From assembly GCA_044866775.1 (NCBI GenBank), contig JBIOUG010000174.1, forward strand, positions 3,438 to 67,437: a stretch of DNA of 64,000 nt, read 5' to 3'. Of the stretch, positions 28,942 to 37,340 are shown piece by piece. The translations under genes and the position numbers were made by a program. Each line of letters begins with the position of its first letter. Positions within the stretch are counted from its first letter, which is position 1. The notes under the pieces are model-generated. The model worked only from the letters and a program-made list of their open reading frames with translations, was not told where the DNA came from and ran no database searches. Source of the stretch: DASUNQ01 sp044866775 (GTDB taxonomy: Bacteria; Acidobacteriota; Thermoanaerobaculia; Multivoradales; UBA5704).

Positions 28942-30690
28942 CTACACCAGCTCCTTGACCTTGTCGGCGAGCACGGTGAGCGCGATCTTGCCACGGTTCG
29001 GCTCGCCCTTCGCCAGCGCCTCGGCGAGCTTCGCCGCCTGCTTGGCGGAGACCTTCGGCGGCTCGGGCGGCTCGAAGGGATCGACCACCGCCTCGACCAG
29101 CACCGGGCCCGGGGTCGCCAGGGCCTCGGCGAGGACGTCGCCGCAGGCCTGCGGGTCGTCGACCGAGAAGCCGCTGCCGCCGCAGGCGCGGGCGACGCCG
29201 GCGAAGTCGATCGGCTGCAGCTCGCAGCCGTACTCGGGATTGCCGAGGAAGACCATCTGCTCCCACTTGATCATGCCGAGCGTGTTGTTCTTGATCACCA
29301 CCACCTTGATCGGCAGCTCGTACTTGACGGCGGTCGCGAACTCCGCCATCAGCATCGAGAAGGCGCCGTCGCCGACGAAGGCGACGCACTGCCGGCCGGG
29401 GTGCGCGATCTGGGCGGCGATCGTGTAGGGGACGCCGTTGCCCATCGAGGCGAGGGTGCCCGAGAGCGAGAACATCTGTCCGCGCCGGGCGCGGATCTGC
29501 CGCGCGAACCAGGTGGCGACGGTGCCCGAGTCGCAGGAGACGATGGCGTCGTCGGCCAGGAGCTTGCCGAGCTCCCAGGCCACGACCTGCGGCTTCATCG
29601 GCTTGCCCGGCCGCGTGCCGCGCTCCTCCATCAGCTTCCACCAGTCGGCCATCCGCTCCTGCGCCCTGGCGATGAAGCTGCGGTCCTCGTTGCGCACCAG
29701 GAGCGGCAGCAGCCGCTGCAGCGTCGCCTTGGCGTCGCCCACCAGCCCCACCTCGACCGGGTAGCGCAGGCCGATGCGCAGCGGGTCGACGTCGATCTGC
29801 GCTCCCCGCGCCTGCCCCGGCGCGGGCAGGAACTCCAGGTACGGGAAGGAGGAGCCGGCGATGAGCAGCGTGTCGCACTCCTCCATCGCCTCCTGCGACG
29901 GCCGGGTGCCGAGGAGGCCGATGCCGCCCGTCGTGTACGGGCTGTCATCCGGCACCGCCGCCTTGCCGAGGAGCGCCTTGACGATCGGCGCCCCGAGCCG
30001 CTCGGCGAGCTGCTCGAGCTCCTCGCCGGCGCCGAGCGCGCCGCGCCCGGCCAGGATGACGATCTTCCGGCCGCCGTTGAGCAGCTCGGCGGCGCGGTAG
30101 AGGTCCTCCTCGGGCGGCAGCGTCACGCGGCGGGCGAAGACGCCGGACTCTTTGCCGGCGGCGGCGCGCGGGGACGGCTCGCCGTCCTCCTGCTCCTGCA
30201 GGTCGACCGGGAAGTTGATGTGCGCGACGCCGCGGTAGGCGAGCGCCGCGCGGCAGGCCAGGTGCGCCACCTTCTCGACGTGCGAGACGCCCATGACGCG
30301 GGTGTTGTAGACCGCCACGTCCGCGAACACCCGGTCGAGGTCGACGTCCTGCTGCGCGAAGGTGTCGATGAGGTCGTGGTAGTGGTGGCCGGTGATGGCG
30401 AGCACCGGCTGGCCGTCGAGCTTGGCGTCGTAGAGGCCGTTGAGCAGATGGATGCCGCCCGGCCCCGAGGTGGCGAGACAGACGCCGAGCCTGCCCGTGT
30501 ACTTGGCGTAGCCGCAGGCCATGAAGGCCGCCGCCTCCTCGTGCCGCACCTGCACGAAGCGGATCTCCTCCCGCCGCCGCCGCAGCGCCTCCATGATGCC
30601 GTTGATGCCGTCCCCGGGCAGCCCGAAGACGACCTCCACGCCCCAGCCGTGGATGGTGTCGATCAGGATGTCGGCCGCGGTCCGTCCCAT
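28942..30690 (-). CDS. ThDP-dependent pyruvate oxidase/dehydrogenase-like enzyme
   Basis: 582 residues from the ATG at 30690, which follows AAAGGAGG; upstream in-frame ATGs lack it. The N-terminal PYR domain has the catalytic Glu in RHEEAAAFMACGYAK and GVCLATSGPGG. The central domain carries the FAD/nucleotide-type fold (ILAGRGALGAGEEL). The C-terminal PP domain holds the ThDP-Mg motif GDGAFSMLMAEFATAVKYEL and ends NNTLGMIKWEQM. The order and motifs fit pyruvate:quinone oxidoreductase (PoxB) or a close relative such as acetolactate synthase-like enzymes. Linkage to a 2-hydroxy-acid oxidase supports a role in pyruvate/lactate oxidation to acetate, with electrons to quinone. The exact substrate is inferred. 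Confidence 0.9.
   Translation of the reverse strand: MGRTAADILIDTIHGWGVEVVFGLPGDGINGIMEALRRRREEIRFVQVRHEEAAAFMACGYAKYTGRLGVCLATSGPGGIHLLNGLYDAKLDGQPVLAITGHHYHDLIDTFAQQDVDLDRVFADVAVYNTRVMGVSHVEKVAHLACRAALAYRGVAHINFPVDLQEQEDGEPSPRAAAGKESGVFARRVTLPPEEDLYRAAELLNGGRKIVILAGRGALGAGEELEQLAERLGAPIVKALLGKAAVPDDSPYTTGGIGLLGTRPSQEAMEECDTLLIAGSSFPYLEFLPAPGQARGAQIDVDPLRIGLRYPVEVGLVGDAKATLQRLLPLLVRNEDRSFIARAQERMADWWKLMEERGTRPGKPMKPQVVAWELGKLLADDAIVSCDSGTVATWFARQIRARRGQMFSLSGTLASMGNGVPYTIAAQIAHPGRQCVAFVGDGAFSMLMAEFATAVKYELPIKVVVIKNNTLGMIKWEQMVFLGNPEYGCELQPIDFAGVARACGGSGFSVDDPQACGDVLAEALATPGPVLVEAVVDPFEPPEPPKVSAKQAAKLAEALAKGEPNRGKIALTVLADKVKELV
28946..29004 (-). repeat. 3' end of the PoxB-like gene that is duplicated at 26255-26313
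   Basis: Proximal copy, encoding the last residues of the ThDP enzyme (GEPNRGKIALTVLADKVKEL). 55/59 identity in direct orientation with the distal copy. Confidence 0.82.
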
Positions 30691-30797
30691 GCGCGCCTCC
30701 TTTCCACGCTCAGGGACGGGAACGGCTGCAAGGCGGGTGCCGCGAAATCTCCACGTCCGTCCGTCCATGCCCTCGGACAACGGGAAAGGAGGCAGTC

Positions 30798-31184
30798 ATG
30801 GCATGTGGAGGACCTTTCGTAGGGCGGGCGGGCGAGACCTTTCGCTTCTGTCTCACGGACGGGGAGACGGTGTGCGCCGGGCAGCGGGTGGACACGGATA
30901 CCACGACCCGCGCGACCATCGGCGGCCCGATCCGCTACACCGACCAGGAGCTGCGGCAGTGCGTCACGTGGCAGCTCGAGGAGGGGAAGCTGTACAGCCT
31001 CCTGCTCCTCTGCGTCCCGCCGGGCTCCACCATCAAGGCGCGGCTCACCGTCAGCGGTCAGACCTTCGAGGACGAGTGCACCGTGGGCGGCAGCGGCAGC
31101 GTGGGTCCCTGGCTCATCTTCGTCGCGTCGTCCGCGGCCGCGGACGACGCCGCGGCAGAGCCGGGTGAAGGAGGTGACGCGTGA
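30798..31184 (+). CDS. Small Cys-containing protein of unknown function
   Basis: 128 residues. GAAAGGAGGCAG immediately upstream supports the ATG at 30798. It has no signal peptide. Several Cys (CGG, FCLTDGETVCAG, RQCVTWQ, LLLCVPPG, DECTVGG) and a strand-rich pattern suggest a compact beta-sandwich. The last ~20 residues are Ala/Asp-rich. It overlaps the next gene by 4 nt (GTGA), so the two are translationally coupled and probably work together. No family was recognised. It is divergent from the PoxB-like gene. Confidence 0.75.
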   Translation: MACGGPFVGRAGETFRFCLTDGETVCAGQRVDTDTTTRATIGGPIRYTDQELRQCVTWQLEEGKLYSLLLLCVPPGSTIKARLTVSGQTFEDECTVGGSGSVGPWLIFVASSAAADDAAAEPGEGGDA

Positions 31185-32809
31185 GGACCGGCGCCAAGAC
31201 GACGACTCCTCTCCTCGCCCTGCTGCTGTTGTCGGTAGCGCTCCCGGCGCTCGGCCAGGGCATCGCCCCGCCGGCGCCGCTGCCGGTGCCGGAGGCAACC
31301 GAGACCTTCTCGCAGTACCTGCAGCGCCTGACCAACCTCCGCGCCGGCGCCGCCGCCGACGCCGACGCCGTCGAGAAGGCGACGGCGAAGACGGTCGCCG
31401 CCAAGACCACGGCGACGGCGGCCCCCGAGGGCTTCGCCGGGCGCGTCAACGACTCCATCTCCGACTTCCTCCCCTTCTTCCAGTTCGCCGTCAACAGCGT
31501 CAGCACCAGCGAGGACGAGAAGTCGGTGATCCTGAAGCTCAAGCCGTTCGAGCTCGGCGGCTATGGTCCCGTCTCCGTGGCGGCCACGGCGACCGAGCCC
31601 GCCGTCTTCTCGCCCTTCGCGGAGACGATCCTCGAGCCGGCGCGCGAGGCCGAGGTGAAGCTCCTCCTCGCCGGCGTCGACGACTTCAGCGACGTGACCT
31701 GGACGGCCGAGTACGGCTACACGCGCCCGGCAAGGAGCTGGGACGCCGATCGCAAGCTCTTCGGCCGCAAGACGGCGACCTACAAGCCGCTCATCCAGGA
31801 GCTGCTGGCGGCGGCTCTCAACGAGGTCTTCCCCGAGCAGGCGGCCGAGGCCAGCGCCTTCGCCGCTCTCGCCCCCGAGATCCTGGTGCTCGGCCAAAAG
31901 ATCCGCCCCGACGTGCGGAGCATCACCTTCGGGGAGATCCGCGATCTGATCGCCCGCGAGCCGACCGTCGGGTTCACCGAAGAAGATCTGAAGGACAAGC
32001 TGAGCAAGGTCGCCGACCGCTCGCGGGCGCTCCAGGACAAGCTCAGCGCTCTCAACCTCGCCAAGCTCCCGAACCTCATCGACAACCAGCCGCAGCTCGT
32101 GCTGAAGGCGTCGTACCGCGACGCCGACGAGGTCGTCGGCCCGCGCGCGCAGGCGTACACCCTGACCTACGAGATGGGGACGCGCAACCTCAACGCCGTG
32201 CTCGGCCAGTATCGGGCGCTACGGGCCGGCGCGGGCCCGGCAGCGGCCGCCGCAGCGGCCGCCGGCGACCTCCGCCTGCGCGCCTTCACCCAGGTGACCG
32301 CGGACGAGGTCGGCGCCAGCGAGGACCGCTTCGTCTTCTCGCTCACCTACAAGGACACCGACCCCTACTCCTTCTCCCACGACTACACGGAGACGGTCAC
32401 CGCCCCGGAGACGCCGCCGCTCGAGGTGTCGCGGACCGCGAGCCTCTCGCTGCCCGGCTCGACCGAATGGGTGGGGCGCCTCACCTGGACGCGCTACCTG
32501 CGCAGCCCGAAGCTGCGGAGCACGGACCTGCCGCACGCCGAGGGAACGCAGGGCCTCCTGGCATCGCTGCCGGCCGATCCGGAGGAGAAGCCGCGCCTGT
32601 CGTTCACCCTGGAGCACTGCCAGGCCTCGGGGAATTCGAAGCTCCAGGACCGCACCGTCGGCCGGCTGACGCTGACCCTCCCCTCGGCAGGCAACACGAC
32701 GCTGCCGATCAGCATCACCTACGCCGACAAGGCGGAGTTCCTGGGCCAGCAGGACAAGACCTTCGGCGCCCACATCGGGCTCTCCTACAAGGTCAAGGGC
32801 GGGGACTGA
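31181..32809 (+). CDS. Exported protein of unknown function, possible outer-membrane barrel
   Basis: 542 residues from a GTG that overlaps the previous stop. Signal peptide ~1-27 (PLLALLLLSVALPALGQG). A helical stretch (~40-90) precedes a strand-rich body: SEDEKSVILKLKPFELGGYG, ARSWDADRKLFGRKTATY, DRFVFSLTYKDTDPYSFSHD, PRLSFTLEHCQASG, LPISITYADKAEFLG and the final HIGLSYKVKGGD. Alternating hydrophobic strands and a C-terminal strand pattern suggest a beta-barrel in the outer membrane, though the terminal residue is Asp and not aromatic. No family was recognised. The pairing with a small cytosolic-type Cys protein is unexplained. Confidence 0.8.
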   Translation: MRTGAKTTTPLLALLLLSVALPALGQGIAPPAPLPVPEATETFSQYLQRLTNLRAGAAADADAVEKATAKTVAAKTTATAAPEGFAGRVNDSISDFLPFFQFAVNSVSTSEDEKSVILKLKPFELGGYGPVSVAATATEPAVFSPFAETILEPAREAEVKLLLAGVDDFSDVTWTAEYGYTRPARSWDADRKLFGRKTATYKPLIQELLAAALNEVFPEQAAEASAFAALAPEILVLGQKIRPDVRSITFGEIRDLIAREPTVGFTEEDLKDKLSKVADRSRALQDKLSALNLAKLPNLIDNQPQLVLKASYRDADEVVGPRAQAYTLTYEMGTRNLNAVLGQYRALRAGAGPAAAAAAAAGDLRLRAFTQVTADEVGASEDRFVFSLTYKDTDPYSFSHDYTETVTAPETPPLEVSRTASLSLPGSTEWVGRLTWTRYLRSPKLRSTDLPHAEGTQGLLASLPADPEEKPRLSFTLEHCQASGNSKLQDRTVGRLTLTLPSAGNTTLPISITYADKAEFLGQQDKTFGAHIGLSYKVKGGD

Positions 32810-32878
32810 TCAAGGCCCACGGGCCGACTGCGTAGACCGTTCATTGCGCGGAGTCGTCGCTGAAAGCGTGGCCATCTC

Positions 32879-32920
32879 GCGGACCCCGAGGCGCCTACAG
32901 GCAGGCGCTTCGGGGTCCGC
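32879..32920 (+). terminator. 18-bp hairpin downstream of the exported unknown gene
   Basis: 32879-32896 pairs with 32903-32920 over 18 bp with a single G-U, around loop ACAGGC. It is the strongest hairpin seen in the window and lies 70 bp after the stop at 32809. No U-tract follows, so it may be a terminator or a dispersed repeat. The rest of the 216-bp gap holds only the GAAGGAGGG ribosome site of the next gene. Confidence 0.55.
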
Positions 32921-33025
32921 CTCAGCTCCCGACGTCACCAGCCGAACGGTTTCAGGGAGGACGGACCGGCTCGTGGCCGCGTATGCTTCGGCTTCCGGCG
33001 CGTCCCAGCCCGAAGGAGGGCCTGC

Positions 33026-34813
33026 ATGAACTTCCAGATCCGCGCCCGGCGAGCAGGCCTCCTGCTGCTCGCCGGGCTGCTGCTCACGCCCGGCGTTTTG
33101 CCGGCGGCGCCCGCCGCGCCCGGTCCAGCCGGACCAATCAAGCTCGTGGTCGTCGTCGCCGTCGACGGGCTCTCGTGGCCGCGGCTGGAGCGGTATCGGC
33201 CGTGGCTCGCGGCGGGCTTCGCGCGGCTGCTCGACGAAGGGCAGGTCGAGACCGCCTGCCACTACGGGCACCTCAACACCGAGACCGGGCCCGGCCACGC
33301 CTCGCTCGCGACCGGGGCGCCGCCGCGGGTGCACGGCGTGGTGGCGAACCGCTGGTTCGAGGCCAATCCGGACGGCTCCGGCGGGCTGGTCGCCGTCTAT
33401 TGCACGGACCAGCAGCTCCCGCCGCACAGCAAGCCGCCGGCCAAGATCGCGGGGCCGGTCAAGCTGCGGGTGCCGACGCTCGGCGATCGGCTGGTCGAGG
33501 CGAGCCCGCGGTCACGGGTGGTTTCGCTCTCCGGCAAGGACCGGAGCGCCATCTTCCTCGCCGGCCGGAACCCCGGGCACGTCGTCTACTGGTACGACCG
33601 CGACAGCGGCCGCTTCACCAGCTCCGCCGCCTACGACGCCTCCGGCGACGCCGGCCGCGCCGCCGCGGACCTGGTGCGCCAGTTCAACGCGTCGCGGGCC
33701 GGCTGGCAGCTCCTGGCGCGCTTCCGCACGACCTGGAGCCCGCTGCCGGAGCCGCCCGCGGGGCCGGACCTGCCGCGCCCGGCGTCCAACCTGGCGCGCT
33801 TCCAGATGCCGGACCTCGGCATCGGCTTCGACCACGACCTGACCCGTGATCCGCGCGGCTACTTCAACGCCATCTATTTGAGCCCCTACCAGGACCAGCT
33901 CCTGACCGACCTCGCCCTCGCCGTTCTCGCCGAGCCGCGGCTGGCGCTCGGCGGGCGCGGCGTGCCGGACCTCCTCGCGCTCTCCTACTCGGCCCACGAC
34001 GTCGTCTCGCACAACTTCGGCAACGAGTCGGCCGAGGAGCTGGACGCGCTGCGCCGGGTCGACCGCGAGCTGGGGCGGCTGCTCACGCGGCTGGATGCGA
34101 TCGCCGCCGCCGAGCCGCGCGGCCAGGTGGTCCTGGCGCTCTCGTCCGACCACGGCTTCGGCGCGCTCCCCGAGGTCGTACGACGCGAGAGCCAGAGCCG
34201 CACCGGCGGGCGCCTGCTCGCCCCGGACACCACCTCCGACAGCCTCACGAGCGCCTATCCCAACGTCCAGGAACGCTTGAACGGCGCCCTCGCCGAGGAG
34301 CTGTGCCTGGCCCCCGGCGCCCAGCCCATCTTCGGCATCGAGGGCTGGACCCTGTCCTACGACCCGCGCCCGATCCGCTCGCGGCCGGACTGCGCCGCGC
34401 CGGAGCGGCTGCTGACCTTCGCCGACGTCGACCGCGTGCTCGAGACGACCGTCCGGCGCCTCTTCGGCGCCGAGGTGAGCGGCGTGCTCCTCAACTCCCG
34501 GCGCGAGCAGTGGCCGGCCGGCGAGGCCGCCGTGCCGTTCGCGCAGAACGACTTCGACGCCGAGCGGTCGGGCAACGCCTTCCTCGTGCCGCGCGAGAAC
34601 GTGCTGATGGCCTTCGACGCCGCCCGCGGCTCGGGGCACGGCTCGCACTTCGCGTACGACACGCACGTGCCCCTGATCTTCTGGGGCGGGCCGTTCCGGG
34701 CGGGCGAGCGGACGACCGCCGCGGCGCCGTACGACCTCGCGCCGACCCTCGCCGACCTGCTCGGCATCACGCTGCCCGACGCCGCCGGCAGCTCGCGTCT
34801 GCCGGCGCCTTGA
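33026..34813 (+). CDS. Secreted alkaline-phosphatase-superfamily phosphatase/phosphodiesterase
   Basis: 595 residues. Signal peptide ~1-32 (LLLLAGLLLTPGVLPAAPA). Metal- and substrate-site motifs run in order: VVAVDGLSW (first Asp), NTETGPGHASLATGAPP with the Thr nucleophile, SYSAHDVVSHNFG (Asp, His), LSSDHGFG (Asp-His) and GSGHGSHFAYDTHVPL (His). This is the two-zinc arrangement of PafA-type phosphatases and NPP phosphodiesterases. The length and HGVVANRWFE after the nucleophile fit PafA-like enzymes that release phosphate from monoesters in the periplasm. GGAGGG precedes the ATG at 33026. It stands alone, with the VOC gene convergent. Confidence 0.92.
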   Translation: MNFQIRARRAGLLLLAGLLLTPGVLPAAPAAPGPAGPIKLVVVVAVDGLSWPRLERYRPWLAAGFARLLDEGQVETACHYGHLNTETGPGHASLATGAPPRVHGVVANRWFEANPDGSGGLVAVYCTDQQLPPHSKPPAKIAGPVKLRVPTLGDRLVEASPRSRVVSLSGKDRSAIFLAGRNPGHVVYWYDRDSGRFTSSAAYDASGDAGRAAADLVRQFNASRAGWQLLARFRTTWSPLPEPPAGPDLPRPASNLARFQMPDLGIGFDHDLTRDPRGYFNAIYLSPYQDQLLTDLALAVLAEPRLALGGRGVPDLLALSYSAHDVVSHNFGNESAEELDALRRVDRELGRLLTRLDAIAAAEPRGQVVLALSSDHGFGALPEVVRRESQSRTGGRLLAPDTTSDSLTSAYPNVQERLNGALAEELCLAPGAQPIFGIEGWTLSYDPRPIRSRPDCAAPERLLTFADVDRVLETTVRRLFGAEVSGVLLNSRREQWPAGEAAVPFAQNDFDAERSGNAFLVPRENVLMAFDAARGSGHGSHFAYDTHVPLIFWGGPFRAGERTTAAAPYDLAPTLADLLGITLPDAAGSSRLPAP

Positions 34814-34840
34814 AGGCGGGGGCCTCGGGAGCCCCTCAGC

Positions 34841-35230
34841 CTACGATCCTGCGGGTCGACTCTGGACGGAGAGGATGTTGCCGTCCGGGTCCTTGAACCA
34901 CGCGACCTGGAAGTCGCCCGCGGAGTGGACGTCGCCCTCGCGGGTGAGCCCCGGCATGTCGTCGTAGTGCTCGAAGGTCACGCCGTTGGCCTTCAGCTCC
35001 TTCACCGTCGCCTCGACGTCCGCGACCTCCCACAGCGCGGCGGTCCCCTGGTTGGTCCCCGCGAACTCCGAGCGATAGACGCAGAGGGTGCTGCCGTCGC
35101 TCCGATAGACCACCGCCTCGCTGGACGCGTCGCCGACTCGTGCGAGCCCCAACGGCCCTTCGTAGAACTTCGTCGCCACCTCCAGGTCCTTGACCGGGAG
35201 CATCGGCTGTACGGGTGCGTCTCCTAACAT
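34841..35230 (-). CDS. VOC (glyoxalase/bleomycin-resistance fold) protein
   Basis: 129 residues, a single VOC domain made of two beta-alpha-beta3 halves: PMLPVKDLEVATKFYEGPLG at the start and DVEATVKELKANGVTFEHYD in the second half, ending FQVAWFKDPDGNILSVQSRP. The final D-P-D-G-N with Glu/His positions is typical of metal-binding VOC enzymes. AAAGGAG is just upstream of the ATG. It is divergent from the CHAT protease gene with 89 bp between starts. The substrate is unknown; such proteins include glyoxalases, dioxygenases and resistance proteins. Confidence 0.88.
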   Translation of the reverse strand: MLGDAPVQPMLPVKDLEVATKFYEGPLGLARVGDASSEAVVYRSDGSTLCVYRSEFAGTNQGTAALWEVADVEATVKELKANGVTFEHYDDMPGLTREGDVHSAGDFQVAWFKDPDGNILSVQSRPAGS

Positions 35231-35319
35231 TGCGCTCTCCTTTCCACGCCGGCCCAGGCAGAACAGGAGGCAAGGAACGGGCCAAGGTCGCTGGATACGC
35301 TAAACTGACCGCCTCCTCG

Positions 35320-36414
35320 ATGAACGACTCTCTCGACCTCTCGATCCTCGACGGGGGCAGCGAGCAGTTCGCGGTGCTCTACGCGCGCTGCGGCGGCGAC
35401 ATGGCGCTCGGGCGGCTGCCGTTCGGCGCCGAGCTGACGGACCTCGCGAGCTTCCGCGACCGCATCGAGCAGGCCGCCCGCGGCGTCGAGAGCCGCCCCA
35501 AGCCCGCCGACCTCGCCGACTACGGCCACCGGCTGTTCTCGTTCACCTTCCGCGACGACGACGTCAAGAAGGTCTACAACCTGCTGCCGCAGGGCAACGT
35601 CAGCATCCACATCATGAGCAACCAGGCCGAGCTACAGAAGCTGCCCTGGGAGTTCCTGCAGGAGCCCGGGCAGAGCCGCGGGCCGCGCCGCAGCCGCTCG
35701 GTGGTGCGCATCGTGCCGACGGTCGGCAAGCCGCCGCCGCCGCCCCCGCGCTTGGGCGCGACGGTGCGCGTCCTCTTCGTCTCGGCGGCGCCCGCCGACC
35801 AGGAGCCCGTCGACTTCCAGGTCGTCAAGGGGGCGATCGAGCGCGCCTTCCGCGCCAAGTGGCGGCCGGAGTGGTCGGAGCGGTTCACGATCGAGGCCGT
35901 GGACGGCGCGACGCGCGACAGCCTGCGCTCGGCGCTGGCGCGGCGCGACTACGACATCCTCCACTTCTCCGGTCACGGCGACGTCGACGCGCAAGGCCGG
36001 GGCCGCCTCCTGCTGGTCCACCGCAAGACCGGGAAGACCGACTTCCTCGATTCCGAGTCGGTCTGCAAGCTGCTCTGCGAGCGCGACCTGCGGCTGGTCA
36101 TCCTGAGCGCCTGCGACACGGCCAAGGGGGACTTCCGCGACGACTTCGCCGTCGTCGCCCAGGCGCTCGTCCGCGGCGGCATGCCGGCGGTCATCGCCAA
36201 CCAGATGCCGGTCAAGAACAAGTCGATCGCGCCCTTCGTCGGCGCCGTCTACGAGAGCCTGCTGGTGGACGGCGACATCGATCTCGCGGTCGCCGAAGGG
36301 CGCATCGCCCTCGACCTCGAGGCCGCGGCCCAGGACCCCGACACCGCCGCCATCGAATGGGGTATCCCGACGCTCTACCGCCACTACCGGGCGGCGCAGC
36401 TCTTCACGCCATGA
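35320..36414 (+). CDS. CHAT-domain caspase-like protease
   Basis: 364 residues from the ATG at 35320; the open frame goes further upstream but overlaps the divergent VOC gene start, and homology begins here. An N-terminal ~135-residue region (LPFGAELTDLASFRDRIE, LPWEFLQEPGQ) leads into a CHAT domain with ILHFSGHGD (catalytic His219) and LVILSACDTAKGD (catalytic Cys265), then VAQALVRGGMPAVIANQMPV and WGIPTLY. Both dyad residues are present, so an active caspase/separase-type cysteine protease is likely. CHAT proteases act in bacterial cell-death and defence systems, including type III CRISPR-linked Craspase. It is coupled to the next gene by ATGA, making it first in a three-gene operon with a lipase last. 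Confidence 0.92.
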   Translation: MNDSLDLSILDGGSEQFAVLYARCGGDMALGRLPFGAELTDLASFRDRIEQAARGVESRPKPADLADYGHRLFSFTFRDDDVKKVYNLLPQGNVSIHIMSNQAELQKLPWEFLQEPGQSRGPRRSRSVVRIVPTVGKPPPPPPRLGATVRVLFVSAAPADQEPVDFQVVKGAIERAFRAKWRPEWSERFTIEAVDGATRDSLRSALARRDYDILHFSGHGDVDAQGRGRLLLVHRKTGKTDFLDSESVCKLLCERDLRLVILSACDTAKGDFRDDFAVVAQALVRGGMPAVIANQMPVKNKSIAPFVGAVYESLLVDGDIDLAVAEGRIALDLEAAAQDPDTAAIEWGIPTLYRHYRAAQLFTP

Positions 36415-37340
36415 AGCTGCCGCCGTTCACGCTCGTCCACGACCCGCGCGCGCCGCGGGGGCCGGAGGGCCGGCGGCGGCTGATCGCAGACTCCGTGCGC
36501 GGCGTCGAACCCGACCTCCGCGCCGATCTGCTCTCGATCAAGCCGGCGATGAGCAGCACGCTGCTCAAGAGCTTCGCCCTCGAAGCCGAGGCCCCGGCCC
36601 GCAAAGGGACGACCTCCGCCCTGCGCACCGTCGTCGGCGAGCTCAAGCGCCAGCCGCGGGTGGTGACCGCCGGCATCTGGGACCTCGACTCGCAGGTGGG
36701 CGAGCTGCCGGCCGTCGTCGAGCGGCTCAACGCGGCGCAGCCGGTGTTCGCGTTCTTCGAGGTGCAGGCGGCGCTGCCGGTGGGCCTGGTCAGCCGCCCG
36801 CAGCGGGTCGTCGCCTGGGCCGCCGAGCGCTCCGCGGAGCCGCTCGCCGCCGACGCGGTCGAGGAGTTCGAGAACAACATCATCTTCACCGAGTTCGCCG
36901 GCCGCGCCGAGCGGATCCGCCGCGTCCTCGGGATCGACTACCTGATCGGGATCACGCCGAGCATGATCGCCTTCGAGGACGACGTCGAGATCCACTGGAA
37001 CTACTTCACGGGCTTCGCGGGCAAGATCGCCCTGGCGTCGACCTACGGCATGTACGACTACGCCCGCCAGGCCCGCCGGCCGTTCGAGGCCGCGGTGGCC
37101 GGGATCGTCGTCGCGCAGCTCCTCGTCGCCCTCGACTATCCCGCCCTCGGCTTCCACCCGGAGGTCCGCGGCTGCCTCTTCGACTTCAACGAGGAGCGCG
37201 ACACGATCGTGAGATCCCTGCGCCGCGCCCGCATCGAGCCGGAATGCCTGGCGAAGATCCAGCCGCGCTACCGCGCCGCGGCCGAGGCCATGACCGCCGC
37301 GCTGCGCGCATACGACGGACCGAGGAACGACCAGCCATGA
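36411..37340 (+). CDS. Unknown protein in the CHAT-lipase operon
   Basis: 309 residues, soluble, no signal peptide. It starts in an ATGA overlap with the CHAT gene and ends in an ATGA overlap with the lipase gene, so all three are translated in fixed order. Recognisable blocks are RRLIADSVRGVEPDLRADLL, VVTAGIWDLDSQVGELPAVV, an IDYLIGITPSMIAFEDD stretch, YFTGFAGKIALASTYGMYDY and GCLFDFNEERDTIVRSLRRA. There is no HEXXH, P-loop or other known catalytic motif. By position it could be the target or regulator that links the protease to the lipase, or the sensor. No family was recognised. Confidence 0.85.
   Translation: MKLPPFTLVHDPRAPRGPEGRRRLIADSVRGVEPDLRADLLSIKPAMSSTLLKSFALEAEAPARKGTTSALRTVVGELKRQPRVVTAGIWDLDSQVGELPAVVERLNAAQPVFAFFEVQAALPVGLVSRPQRVVAWAAERSAEPLAADAVEEFENNIIFTEFAGRAERIRRVLGIDYLIGITPSMIAFEDDVEIHWNYFTGFAGKIALASTYGMYDYARQARRPFEAAVAGIVVAQLLVALDYPALGFHPEVRGCLFDFNEERDTIVRSLRRARIEPECLAKIQPRYRAAAEAMTAALRAYDGPRNDQP

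Noticed and set aside
19041..30690. Integrase or transposase responsible for the duplicated gene ends
   Set aside because: No recombinase-like frame was found in or near either module; the mechanism is left open.
35215..35319. Earlier start for the CHAT protein
   Set aside because: It would overlap the divergent VOC gene's start and ribosome site, and the extra residues are not CHAT-like.
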